NCBI GenBank assembly: GCA_950295325.1
Contig: OX485803.1
Coordinates: 48,127,554 to 48,191,553, forward strand
Source of the DNA: Polytrichum commune
Lineage: Eukaryota > Streptophyta > Polytrichopsida > Polytrichales > Polytrichaceae
DNA length: 64,000 nucleotides
Direction: 5' to 3'
In this document: positions 21,900-33,700 of the stretch, in pieces
Layout: the number at the start of each line of letters is the position of its first letter
Position numbering within the stretch: the first letter of the stretch is position 1
Notes under the pieces: model-generated
Seen by the model: the letters and a program-made list of their open reading frames with translations, nothing else
Told to the model about the DNA's origin: nothing
The model's database searches: none
Translations under genes and position numbers: made by a program

Positions 21900-24339
21900 A
21901 TTTTTTTATCAACCTTATGATCTCACCAATAAAGACCCCGAAAAAAATGCCTTTTGTATTATCTATAGAAACAAAGTGGATGAGAGAATTCGCACTTTGA
22001 ATACCCTTGATTCTGCATAAAAACTAGATTCTACATTCAAGACAAACCAATATGGTTTGCCATTTTATGCAACAATGTGCATAAATGCTAGAAGTTTGGG
22101 GATGCTCATATTTTTTATGTTATGTTCATTGGATTTTAAAAATGGCCAAGAAAACATGTATGACCGAACTTGATGCCTTAAAATACGTTATTGTTGAAAA
22201 TTTATGGTGTTGGGAAATCAATAAAACATGTAAAGTACAAACAAAAATTTAAAAGGTTTGAATTGAGAACCTTTTAACAAAAGTTCATGATAAAAAAATG
22301 GATTTATACAAATACATGTTAATTATGAATTAATTGTGTGAATTATTGGAGTGTATCACAGAGGAGACATTCAACATAAAAGATGAGGAATTTAAAATCA
22401 CACATGTTGATGAATGTGATGTATTGAATTACGTGGCTACTGGATGGGCAGGGTGTAGGGTTTACCCTAAATTATTTACACTAAAGCTTGTGTTTAAAGG
22501 TTAAAGAAAAGAGCCAAATTCTCGTTGGTAAGTACTCTCTTACGCATGCTTGTTTATTGAAACCTATTAAATACATGAGCTTGAAGTTCAAGATATTGAA
22601 TGTTTTTAATGAGCTTCCAATGTTTAAATTTTTTTTTCATGTGAAGTAACTACAACAAATTCCCTATCATTTTTTACAAGCTCTCAGTCAAAATCATAAG
22701 CTACCTCCATGGATTAGTTAATGAAGTGTAACTTTTGTTCATTGGTATTTATAACATGTAGATGAAAATGGGAGTAGCTCGCATTTTCGCAGAGGAACGT
22801 TAGTCAATCATTATTGGCAGGTTAACTCATTGAGAAAATTAGGAAAATATTCGACATGTGGCCGAGACAAGCACTATATTGCAAGATTACAAAGGGCGAC
22901 TCAAATTGTTGAAGATCACCGAAATGATTGAGAAGGACATCTACAAATAATTGATCCACATAGTATCGAATTTTTGGATCGAGGTCATACAAACCCAAAT
23001 ACTAGGTATGCATTAAACCTTATATTTGAATGTTGTGAGTGCAATGACCGAGTGCACATATGTAAGTATATATGTTGGTTGTACAAGTGTTATTAGATCG
23101 GAAGTAAAATATTTGAAGATATAGCTATCATTGAACAAATTTTTACATGTTGTACATGAAATTTTTGAGGTTGAAGCTTCAATTCAAGCGGGAAGGTCAG
23201 CAAAGAATGACACACTATTTGATGACGAAGAGATCCATCCAGCAAGTATGTCATAAACTCAACTCATATACAAACTTGTCATTATCCGGAATTGGAAAAC
23301 CATTAGCTACATATAATGAGAATTTATATGTGGTTAACATGACTAGGAGAGTTTATGTTGTTGTTTAAAGAGATATGTGGTAGTATTTTGATATATAAGT
23401 ATAAAATGGGTTGATATCTAGATATAGACATTACATAATTTATCAAATTACCTTATGATTTGAGTTATTGATCATGAAATCGTTTGTTTTGCAGAGGCGA
23501 TTATGGATGTTGAAGGTAAAGATGACATTATATCTAATGACACAAATGTTAGTATGCTTCCATTATCTATGGAAGATGAACCCATGAAATATTTGGGCAC
23601 CCAAGTTAGTCAAAGGACTAATATTAGTGTTGATTTCATAAATGACAGGATTCAAGCCATTATGAGTGATTTTTTCATGCGAGATAAAATCAATTTACTA
23701 AATCAACTGCAACTTGATGCCTTAGACAAAGCGGTGAAGGTGTTCAGGAGAACCACAAAATCAATATTTAATCCTAGGATTATATCCAAAGCAATTGGTC
23801 TACCTCGTGCACGAACTAATATTTCTTCTATCCAAGGTCATGTGAATAGGACAAGATTCGGTCACGGGAGACTTTGGAGGGGAGAGGACACAGTGGTCAC
23901 CATGAAAGGTAATATGACCAAACCTTCTACTATAACCAAGGCAAGTACAAAAGTATTGTCAAGACCAAAAAATACAAGGGGAAAAAACCAACAAGAAAAT
24001 GTTGCCCGAAAATAAAAGCGAGTAGAATTTCCAAAGGTTTTTGAATAAAAATGCCATGTATGTGGAGACTATAATATCATCTTATCTAGTTATGATTCCA
24101 CCTTATGTAGGAATTGTGCTTCACATGTGACTAGAGACGAGTTGGAATTTGGAACAATTGGCATTGATGGTTCATTGGTTGGAAAGATGATGGAGATTTT
24201 CAATGACGACACAAACAAATGGTATATTGGTAGGCTATCATGTTACAACCATTGCAAGGAGGGAGACTATCCACAATCATATAGCACAAAATTACAACAT
24301 AGTGGGAATTTCATTAGAGGCACTACATTTTCCAAATGA
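21900..24339 (+). pseudogene. MULE transposase with SWIM and Tudor-like C-terminus, broken
   Basis: KLDSTFKTNQYGLPFYATM near 22021-22077 is the MULE domain start, with the first catalytic Asp at 22027-22029. An exon from about 22761 reads NHYWQVNSLRKLGKYSTCG and later a SWIM-type finger, CECNDRVHICKY (23034-23069). The family ends CxH; here it is Tyr. HEIFEVEASIQAG leads to a donor at 23246 (GTATGT); the intron ends TTTTGCAG at 23494, and joining keeps the frame (PAK-AIMDVEGK). The last exon, 23495-24339, is one frame with stops at 24013-24015 and ~24046-24048. It carries a C-x2-C...C-x2-C zinc-ribbon pattern (CHVCGDY, CRNCA) and VGKMMEIFNDDTNKWYIGRL, which recalls Tudor/Agenet folds (weak). 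A stop at 22018-22020 and a frameshift near 23140 confirm loss. Confidence 0.78.
23246..23494 (+). other. Intron within the MULE transposase
   Basis: Begins GTATGT and ends TTTTGCAG, 249 bp. Splicing it out joins two coding blocks in frame. It shows that this plant MULE was a spliced gene and helps define the C-terminal exon. Confidence 0.7.
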
Positions 24340-24829
24340 AAATATTCGATTTGCTTGATAATAGGCATAAAATATAGATTATGTAATGTAGGTGACACTT
24401 AGTATGATACAATTATTTACTAATGTATGTGGATCTTTTGTGGTCCCTCTTCTAATTTGGACATGTATATTTGAGTGGTATATGTGCAAGTCTTGAAATT
24501 AGGTATGGACACCAATAAGTGTTGAGATATAATGAGATTACACTATGTACTTCAATTTAAAACCTAATTATATTTACAAACATTTAGCACGATTGGGAGG
24601 GCTTACTTGATCATGTAATTAAAGAGACGAGGAATCGCCATTTACATATATTATCACGTTTGTATTTGAAGTCTGATTTTGAAATCTTGAAATGATAATG
24701 TTCACGATAAATAAGTAGAGGAAACCATTAGGGTAGATGTGCCTAATTAAATTTGTGATCTTAAAAAAACACCAATATTTGAATGAAGTATGGTTGGAGT
24801 TTGGGTGTCAATCTAATAACAAACACCAA
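24340..24829. other. 3' flank of the MULE pseudogene
   Basis: AT-rich non-coding sequence with no match found elsewhere in the window. Confidence 0.45.
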
Positions 24830-25085
24830 AATGGCATGTTTTGAAAAGATAGAGGACAACGTGCTCAAAACTTATTAACCATGATAAATAGAACAAGCAA
24901 CATAATCAAGGATGCATGTATGATCTTTGTTTTAACTTAGAGAATCTTCATTTTGATATGAATAGAATATTCATACGAGCTCCTCAAAATATGAGGAAAG
25001 TGGCTATGGACACAAATTGGATTTGCTAACCATCTTGCACTAATTGTATGTTTGGCATCCTAGTATCCTAGTACAAGAAGTGGGT
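24830..25085 (-). repeat. Family D dispersed repeat (inverted copy)
   Basis: Reverse-oriented relative to 25975-26330. It shares ATATTCATACGAGCTC, GTGGCTATGGACAC, CATCTTGCACTAAT and ACAAGAAGTGGGTGCA with 44036-44150. No coding capacity was seen. Confidence 0.7.
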
Positions 25086-25182
25086 GCACAAAGAAAATGT
25101 TTGTTTAAGACCCGGTTACCTTACAATGTTGGACGAAGTTGGAAGTGCTCACATTGCTTTCAAGTTGTAAACCCATGTGTGA

Positions 25183-25228
25183 GTAGATAGATAGATAGAT
25201 AGAAAAGATAGATAGATAGATAGATAGA
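25183..25228 (+). repeat. GATA microsatellite
   Basis: Tandem GATA/AGAT units interrupted once by AAAAG near 25202. Confidence 0.95.
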
Positions 25229-25289
25229 AACTCCGGTCCCTTTTTAGCAAGGGGATGTGTGAGTACATAAAGCATTGACCTGGCCTTAG

Positions 25290-25740
25290 TCATTCTTTGC
25301 CACTCAACAAGTAAGCCTAGCCAACTAGATATTTAGTAACTAGGCCTTGCCACCTAGTAAGTAAGCCTACCTAGCTACCTAGCCCGCCTAGCCCCGACAA
25401 GACCCTAAAGTCGGCCTCCCTGGCAAAAGACATGAGGCATGCGGTCCCACCCCGCCTTGGTGGCGAGCACCACCCCCCACCTAGGATCATTGAGGCCCTT
25501 GGATGGGCCTTGGTGGATCAACAACCCGGATGGACCATGCCTTCGACCACACAAGCACAAGGCTCATTCACAATGCCTAAGTGACGCAGGATGAACATGC
25601 ATTTGTAGGGACAATCTACAAATATCTCAAAAAGTGATACAAAGTGCTCGTTGATAATTAACAGTTATTTTCAAAAACATTAGCATTTTATATAGATTAA
25701 TTTAGGAATAACATGTTATTTTGTAGGGTGTCTCAAAACA
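25290..25740 (-). repeat. Family J repeat, complete inverted copy
   Basis: Reverse complement joins the inner part (matches 15965-16260) to the outer part (matches 9510-9700) without a break. At its outer edge, GGGTGTCTCAAAACACCTTGA is followed ~60 bp later by a similar CACCCTACAAAACACCTTGA. These look like a short terminal or nested repeat. Confidence 0.75.
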
Positions 25741-25974
25741 CCTTGATATCTCACCTTGTTTAGATATACTTCAGGGTGCTTTAATACACCCTACAAAACA
25801 CCTTGACTTCTTGATTAAATATACATACAAGATTGATTTTCTCTTCACACACACATACATACACCAGTTCTCATGCACATGCAAAATATTGTAGACTTGG
25901 TAAGTGATAACCAAGTGATGTATATGTTGACTTGCACTAAGGTAGATGGGTCACACATGGCACCTATTTCCAAG

Positions 25975-26330
25975 TAGCCCACTTCTCGTAGGACATGAAT
26001 CGCGCAATTAGTATGAGATGATTAGCGAATCCACATTGACGCCGTAGCCATTGTCCTCATGAATTTTGGGGCTCATATGAATATGTTATTCATTGACAAA
26101 GTGAAGATTCTCATGTTCATTAAATGGTCATATAGGTCCCCCCCCCTCCTCCAATTATGTTCATTATTGAACCTATAATGATTATCATAATTTGAGCATG
26201 CACTCCAATTTTTTTTGAACACGTGTCTTTTTGGTATCCGTTCTTGGAGCCACATTGAACCACATTCACTCAAATATAGGTGTCTAATTAAGATAAAAAA
26301 CCAAACTAGTCACATCTACCTTATTTGTAG
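25975..26330 (+). repeat. Family D dispersed repeat
   Basis: Landmarks CCCACTTCTCGTAGGA, GCTCATATGAATATGTT, GTCATATAGGTCC and ACACGTGTCTTTTTGG recur at 41595-41960, in part at 32715-32960 and 42170-42370, and inverted at 43860-44150 and 24830-25085. It carries a poly-C run near 26137. The type of parent element is unknown. Confidence 0.75.
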
Positions 26331-27632
26331 TGCTTCAAAATCACCCAACCACACTAATAATGGAAAGTCTTTAGTGGTGTCTACCTACTCAAATCAACTC
26401 ACAAAACTTGAAACAATTATTTTGTGATTTTTTTGAGAAACTTTGCAATTTGAGGCAGTGGTGCCACAACTATGCACCCTCCACATGGATTTACACCCAC
26501 CGCCACATGTCCAACTAAAAATTCCAATCGTAGACATTTAGGATATGATGTGTTTGAGTGTGATGCAAAATTTCAGATCAATTGGGAATCATTTGCACAT
26601 AGGGATCAACAAAAAAACATGGTTTGGATATGTTATGATAACACACTCCCATATTTGAATTAATCCAAAATTAACTAACTTCGTTGAATCTAAATTATCC
26701 ACTTGGCAAAACATAGCAGACCTGAACATGAACAGAGGAATAGTGGAAACAATCAAGAAACCATCCAAACTAATGTCAAAGGGGTCAAAGCGAACTACTC
26801 ACAACCAGAATATGGTTGCATAGGACATTCGGGGTTAAGTGGCTTGTTTTCTTAATTAGACCCCTATATTTAATTGGTACGTGGTTCGGTGAGGATCAAA
26901 GAGAAAACATCATCAAGACACATGTTTAAAAGAGATTGGACTACGTCTTCAGACAATGATATCTACTCTACACTCAATAGGAAACGCGATTGGAAGGACC
27001 TATGTATCCGGTCAAGAAATCAACAAACATACACTTCCGATAACCATAACTAAATCAGGGGAGATCCGATTTCCGATCCAATACTTGCATATGTTTTTCA
27101 TCATGAATTTGCTGATGCAACACGAGTTTTGTTGTGTAAATCCAATCGGTCGAAGTTGGAGATCACGAAAAATGAACCAAATAACACCCACATACGTTAC
27201 ATTGATTTGCCATGTTGTTGCTCGAAGTTCATGCATTTCACACTTGTGCTCACATGGACCTCGGTCAGCCTCCTCCTTCGTGCCTTGTTTTGCATTCTTC
27301 CTAACTTAACGTAGTGCCCATCCCACTAAACACCGGGCAGATAACCACGGAGTGTGGATAAGTTTGGGACTACATCCTCGAGGCATATCCTTCCTTGCAT
27401 TTGTCATCCAGCACTTCTAATGAGTCAAGTGGCTGTGGTCGTTTGACTTTCTTTCTTTCAGTCTTTCTTTCTTTGTCCATAATCAGAACATTATGTACTC
27501 CTAGTGGCGACAAAAAGGATGTGTTGGTCCTACCAAAATCTAACATGGACTAGGCTTCAATGGACATTCTTGTTGGTTTGCTCACTTCACCGATTGGTTC
27601 TTGAAAGATGTCACCCGTTATTAACCCATGCA
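26331..27632. other. Unassigned sequence with a family D fragment
   Basis: Positions 26870-26970 resemble 43865-43965 (GTTTAAAAGAGATTGGACTACGT in family D, inverted). A CTTT-rich run lies at 27451-27476. Open frames of up to 117 codons show no recognisable domain and overlap on both strands; I do not call them genes. Confidence 0.45.
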
Positions 27633-28030
27633 CACCCTAAACTCCGTAATATCAACCTCCATAATGTCATTCACTCTCTAATGTCCCGAAACCCTAGGGA
27701 ACGGATGTTCGTAGCTCAAATCTCACTCCTTATTGTCACCTATTTTTTCTTTCTTATATCACGAATTTTGTCATTAATGCAAATCACCAAAGAAGTCAAC
27801 CCACATCCTTGTATTGTGTGTCGATATGTGGAGTGTCACCTTCTTATTCTTATTCTTATTCTTCTTCTGCCACTTGTTGAATGTTGGTGTATGTTGCACT
27901 TTGTGTTATTCCATAGTGTCACATGCTACACTAATTCACTAGTATCACTCATCCATGTTGACACTACAAAACTCCGTAATATCACGTGCACTTTGGTTGT
28001 CACAAGTGTGATACTACGGAATTTAGAGTG
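27633..28030. mobile_element. MITE, family C (Tigger-like ends)
   Basis: Ends are CACCCTAAACTCCGTAATAT and, reversed from the right, CACTCTAAATTCCGTAGTAT, about 398 bp apart; TA follows the right end. The ends resemble those of the Tigger-type element at 56613-57724 (CACCCTAACCTTGATAAT), so it may be a miniature member of that superfamily. A 187-codon open frame crossing it is not a gene. Confidence 0.65.
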
Positions 28031-28077
28031 TAACCCGTTTTGGGGGAAGATTTCAGACCTTTTATAGCCCATTAGCT

Positions 28078-28300
28078 AGTTGGGCTAGCCCATCTTTTTC
28101 AAGCCTCGATCTAGGCATAACTAGGCTAGCCCATATTTTTTAGGCCTCGATCTAGCCATAGTTAGGCTAGCCCATAGTTTTTAGGCCTCGACCTAGCCAT
28201 AGATGGGCTAGGCTATATTTTTTGGGCCTTGATCTAGCCATAGTTGGGCTAGCCCATGTTTTTCAAGCCCTCGATCTAGCCATATAGTTGGGCTAGCTAA
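28078..28300 (+). repeat. Minisatellite, ~42 bp unit, about five copies
   Basis: The unit contains GGGCTAGCCCATATTTTTTA followed by GGCCTCGATCTAGCCATAG. Unit lengths vary from about 40 to 46 bp. GGGCTAGCCC is itself palindromic. Confidence 0.88.
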
Positions 28301-29703
28301 CCTTAAAAGCTAGCTCAACTAGCTCATACGTTGAATTCAAGGAGGCGTCATTTCATCAAGCACCTCATGGTGTGTTGGATCGCGTAAACCCAATTGGATC
28401 CTCTTCTGTGCAGATGAAGAAGTTGGTCCTGGCTCAGTTGAATTACTGAGCTTAAAGCTCTCCCCCACCAAACGCTAACTTATCCCAGCTTGCTACTAAA
28501 ATCCTGCTAAAATGTGGTTTCGGAGGAGGCCATCTTCATAATGGCTAGTGGTATTTGTAGCATATATGAAGCACAAGAAAAACTCTGCAGCAAAGAGAAC
28601 CACTTTGGTGGTGGAGGGAGCGATAAAAAAACTAGGAGACTAGTTTAGCAATAACCAGGAGAGGTTTGGAAGGTGGCGAGAAGATGGCAATGTAAGGGGT
28701 GACGTGGCAATTCCTCAGCTTAAACGATCCACAAGTAGGGATACAAATAAAATTAAAACCAACCATTAAGTACCGGGGCCACAAAATAGCCCGAACCGAA
28801 CCGCAACGTGGGTGAACTATTAGGTCATCCCACACTAATCTATCGACATTTCGCATTCCTTTGAGTATTTATTAGCACGGTATCACAATACTCTAATTAT
28901 TGTACTACCATGGTTGCTATATGGATGAATGAACAAAGCTATAAGTGTTTGTGACATGGTTTTGACTAGTGTTGTGTGGATATCATTGTGTTTCATGTAC
29001 AAGTGGGTAAGGGTATTGAATGAAAATTTTAAAATGAAGCCCAACCATTCATGATATCAAGAATGTTTACAAAATGTCCTATGATCTATAGGTGATAACA
29101 TAGAGCTTTGCAATGGTATATGTGCATATATCAAGGGCTAGGGGATTTGTGGTGTCTACATAACCTCGTCCATTAGGAAGGTGAAAATGCAACGAGTTGT
29201 TTTATAATATTCTAAATGATCATTTTAAGAGCATCTGACTCTGAAAATAGCATGAAAGACCATGTTTTAGTATGGTGAACTCCAATTAGTATGAATCAGC
29301 CCTCAACCTTGTAGTGAACTTCTTTTTAGTAGAGCTCCTTCATCCACAATGAACAAGTTTACACAGATCCCATGAATCCGTAGCCCCATAAGTAGGTACA
29401 TGTTCGCCATCAACAACTCGAGTCATGTGATCAAGGTCCTTTTCAACATGCACAAGAACTCAAAGTTGGTGGTTGAAACAAAGGCATGCCATCAAAATAG
29501 AAAGGTGTAGTTTCTGCATTGAATAAAACCGTTACAGCAATAGCAAGGAGGCCCAACGACCCGTGATCTGACCATAACTATTTGGCAGAATACTACACTG
29601 TTTTGTCAAAAATGACACTCTCAGTAAATAAAATAAAATAAAATATTAAAAAGAAAGCAACACGTAACTCCAAATGGTAACCCACAATGATTAGGCAACA
29701 CAA
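28301..29703. other. No gene seen
   Basis: Mixed sequence without a recognised domain. Positions 29230-29440 share scattered blocks (AGTATGAATCAGCCCTC, ATCCACAATG) with 42455-42520 and so belong to a dispersed repeat near family D. An AAAAT-type short repeat lies at 29627-29645. Confidence 0.4.
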
Positions 29704-29943
29704 TGTACATTGATTATCCCAATTAGTGTGTTTTACTATTCAGAGTTACACAATGTAATAACATCTTACTCAAAGTTCAATTTATATGAACAAAAATTCA
29801 ATAGGTTGTTCGGACATTATAATAGAACATAAATGACTTTTCTTGGTAAAATGTTACATGAATCTCATTAAATAAATAGTTCATAGCACTGTGTAACTCC
29901 AAATAGTAACACACTACTTGGGATAAGTTAATCAGTGTGGCAC
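29704..29943. mobile_element. MITE, family B
   Basis: Left end GATTATCCCAATTAGTG plus GAGTTACACAATG. The right end is the inverse: GTGTAACTCCAAATAG, then TTGGGATAAG and CAGTGTG. It is about 240 bp. Other copies lie at 43098-43317 and, as a half element, 39130-39252. Confidence 0.8.
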
Positions 29944-30794
29944 ACACCTCATCGGGTGTCTGGTGGAAAACCCTAAACTCCCCATCATGTTTTGATGGAC
30001 AAAGGTTATCTGCGCACTGCACAGCTATGGATTCAGATAAGGAACATTTAATAGCAGACTGTAGAGACCGACTTCTCAGTACTCTTTCTCTGACACGCCA
30101 AAATGGAAAATGAGGACAACTGCAAGGTAAAAAGACATGTATGAAGCTGTGTTTACAATCACATTTTTTAAAGAAGTGATTTGAACAAAAGAGTAGGGAA
30201 AAAAAGAGGCATTTGCTCAACACCTCCACAGTATATCATATATCGCCCATAATTACAAAAAGGGGTTCGTGTCTGTTGTATATCTACTCTCTTTGCCATT
30301 ATAGACTAAGTGCTACCTATCCGTAAGCCTCATTTGTGCATGAAGAAACTCAGAGTCCACCTAGGTCCTATTCTCATTGGAGTGTACAAGGCCACCTCAT
30401 TTCAAATATATATAGCTTCTTGTAAGGTTTTTATAGCTGGAAAACCTCCAAAAGCACGACCCATTGGACATTATATTTTACAAGGCAGGTACCCCTATTG
30501 TAGAGCTGCAATGAAACATTTGCACTATGTCACACAGCAATTTTCAAAGTGATCACAAACGTCACCCGATTGAGACTCTCTTCTGATATACAGATCTTGG
30601 ACCCAAAACTGGCATCTCCCTTGAGCTTGGTATCTTGTGGGTCTACGGCACACATTGGAATACCCAAGCTGCAGTCACATTTTGTTGTTCATGGTGGTAG
30701 CTGAATTGTAGGCTTGGCATTACCGTCAAGTCAAACTGATGATATCATCAACAAACAACAAAACGCACAAAACGCACAAACTCTTTCCATGGAC
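29944..30794. other. 3' flank of the RCC1-repeat gene
   Basis: Downstream of the minus-strand stop at 30795-30797. It probably contains the 3' untranslated region, but no polyadenylation signal can be assigned with confidence. Open frames on both strands (for example 29798-30229) lack recognisable features and partly overlap a MITE. Confidence 0.4.
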
Positions 30795-33700
30795 CTACAT
30801 ATCATCTTTCCATGTTGCAATTGCGAGCGTGTGGCGTCCCCCACAGGCTACAGATGTTGCACACCATCGTCCAGACTTCTCCATAGTGCCATCCTCGTCT
30901 TCGTTACTGAAGCTCAAATTAGTGACCTTTTCCTTTGGAGGTGGCAGATACACTGGAACTTCCAAAGGGTGGCCTGTCGTGAACGCTTTTCCAAATCCAA
31001 GACGGCCGTGATCACCTCGCCCATACTGCAGACAGACAAACAGACACAGATAATTTGAAAAACATGGAGGATCTAGTAATGACGTCATGACACACCAAGA
31101 ATCGAGCTGGCAAGATTGAAGAATATAACTACCAAAGAAACACCTGTCAAGGGTAATCCTACTGCAAACTCCACAAGTGGGAACTTCCAACCAAAACTGT
31201 GGTAAGGTGAAGATGCTCACAGAAAATATGCGACCGTCGTTCGTTAAGGCGACAGAGTGTGTTCCACCACATGCTACCTGTCAGAAAACAGGACATCAAA
31301 CAGTGTTATAATTTTGAGAGCTTAGCCTAGTTAAGAGCAGAGTTTGTTCTCATGAAACATAAGGTGTAGTTGGTTTTTTCTACAATTCAGATCCAGCATC
31401 CAAACATGTCAGCGTGAAAGTGTTTAGAACATACCTGGACAATGAATTCACTTTCTAGTGTATGAACCTTCTGTGGAATCATCTTACTGCTTTTATCATC
31501 ACCAAATCCAAGTCTCCCATGCTCTCCTCTGCCCCATCCATATACCTGCTCCCATCATTTCGCTACAATTAACTTGGTGCTTTTGTAGAGGACCAGGCTG
31601 AAAATAGAGGGCAGACAAATAGCCAAAAAGAAGGGTTCCCAACAAGATTTATAAACCTCAATCTTCTCGGTCATATTTGAGAATTGATCTGTGAAGCAAA
31701 TAGGTAATGTGTCCGAGGCTCTTCAATCTTACACCTATATATACTTTCTCATTCTGAGAAAACATAGGATATTGTGGGCTACGAAGTAAGATGTTTTTAC
31801 CTCGCCATCCGCAGTCAGAGCAACAGAGTGCCACCCTCCTGCCGCAATATCCACCTGTTCCCCATGCATGACAAACACACCATTTTTAAGTCTGCTCAAC
31901 CTCAAGTCCACCAACTACACTAAACATCTGATTTAGTGTCACCCACACGATTCCTCATCAACCCACATTAATTGTCTTGCAATCACTGGGTGGCAACTCT
32001 AGACGTGTCACATGACATTTGGTGTGACCTTACTAGCACTTGAATTTTGGTACACTCGACTGCTAAGGTCCACCAATCGTAATGAGAGTATCCGGGTGAA
32101 CCGAAAATTTTCAACCACCCATGTGCGAACCTAGGGGATTGCCCTTTGTCAGGGGGGATTAGGTGCAGGACAGCTTTTCTGCACCCGTTCAAGGTGCTCC
32201 CACCTTTGAGAAAAGAGGCAAAGGTAATCTTCAAGGTCCCTCTAATTCTCACGAGGTTTATTTTGGAATCACATCCAAATAGCCAAAGACTCACCAGATC
32301 AAGACCACGAAGGTTCTTCACCGCAACTGGTGTGGATCGTGGCTGTGTGTCACCAGTTCCCAGCTGCCCATACTCATTGTTCCCCCAGGCCCATACGTTC
32401 CCGGACTCACTCAGAGCCAGATTGTGGAAAGCCCCAACAGCTATCGTTTTGATGTTCACTAAGCCTTTCACTTGTGTTGGGACGGAGATCTGTTTGCTGT
32501 GTGAAACAATCATGCACACATCCCACAAAATGATGAGGTCCTTACTCTCAACTGCGCCCTTGTTCCTAGAAACAATAAGGAAGATGTGCCTAATTCAGAT
32601 ACTTTTCTCTCTGCAACCACTTCTAGTAAGATATGAAACACGCAATAAGTGCAAGATAATTAACAAATACAAATTGTTTTGGGAGCCATTCGCCTTATAA
32701 TTGTTTTCGGAGCTCGTAAGAATATCTTATTCATTGTCAAATTGAAGGTTCTTGTGCTCATTAAATGGTCATATAGGTCCTCCCAATTGTGTTCACTCTT
32801 GAGCCTGGAATAGATAGCATATTTCAAGCATGTGGTCCAATCACTATTAAATACATGTCTTTGTGGTGTCTGTTATTGGGTCCACACGTAACACCACACT
32901 ACTTAAATGTAGGTGTCCAAATTATTGCTACGTTGGAATTAGGCACGTCCACCTCACTGAACTGCTTTCCACTAAGTGATGGAACATTTTCAGGGGTTAA
33001 TAATGTGAACACTACTGAAGCAAAGAGAATAAACAAAGACGTGCAATTTTATAATCAATCAGTTTACAGCAACATACATGTCACCAGGAGGCCACGGTTG
33101 GCCCCAAGTCCACACATCGCCATCTTCTGTCAACACCACTGAGTGTGTTCCTCCAGCTGCGACCTGCGCAATTCGCACATTATTATCGTGAGATCAATTG
33201 GCGAGGAGTTCCTATGATATATTGTTAATATTTGATCGTGACAACATCATGGAAGCTCATAGATTGTGTAAAATAATAGTAATTCCAAAGGCACCCTCTA
33301 ATTTGACAGAAAGATGTGAGGTTAGCTATGGAGATTGTTTGTGGTCAATGACGAAATAGGCACAAAGCAGAGATTGGACTGCCATTTATTTATACCTGGC
33401 GAACACGCAGACGAGGGCAACATCGTTGTGGGATGGAGATGTCACGGTGTAACAGCTTGCCTTCCATGTGACGCCCTAATTCCTCCGCACACTGCCCGTA
33501 CTCATTCCCACCTGCACAAGCTCATCAACCAACCAACCCATGAATACATTAATAGGAAAGTAATGGCAATGTTTTCTTTGTTGCAAGTGAGCCCAGGAAA
33601 TTACAAACTGAAATCCTCCACGTACGCAAGTTGAAAAAAAGGTGGGTTCTGTTTCCCCCTTCAAATGCAAACCGACAAATCATCCTAAAATGACTAATAT

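Noticed and set aside
27504-28067. 187-codon open frame on the plus strand
   Set aside because: It runs across a MITE with inverted ends. Composition is Leu/Ile/Cys-rich without domains.
29798-30229. 143-codon minus-strand frame downstream of the RCC1 gene
   Set aside because: It overlaps a family B MITE and shows no domain. It is more likely chance frame in 3' flank.
30714-31058. 114-codon plus-strand frame
   Set aside because: Antisense shadow of the last RCC1 exon.
32146-32700. 184-codon plus-strand frame
   Set aside because: It is the antisense shadow of RCC1 exon 8 and its intron.
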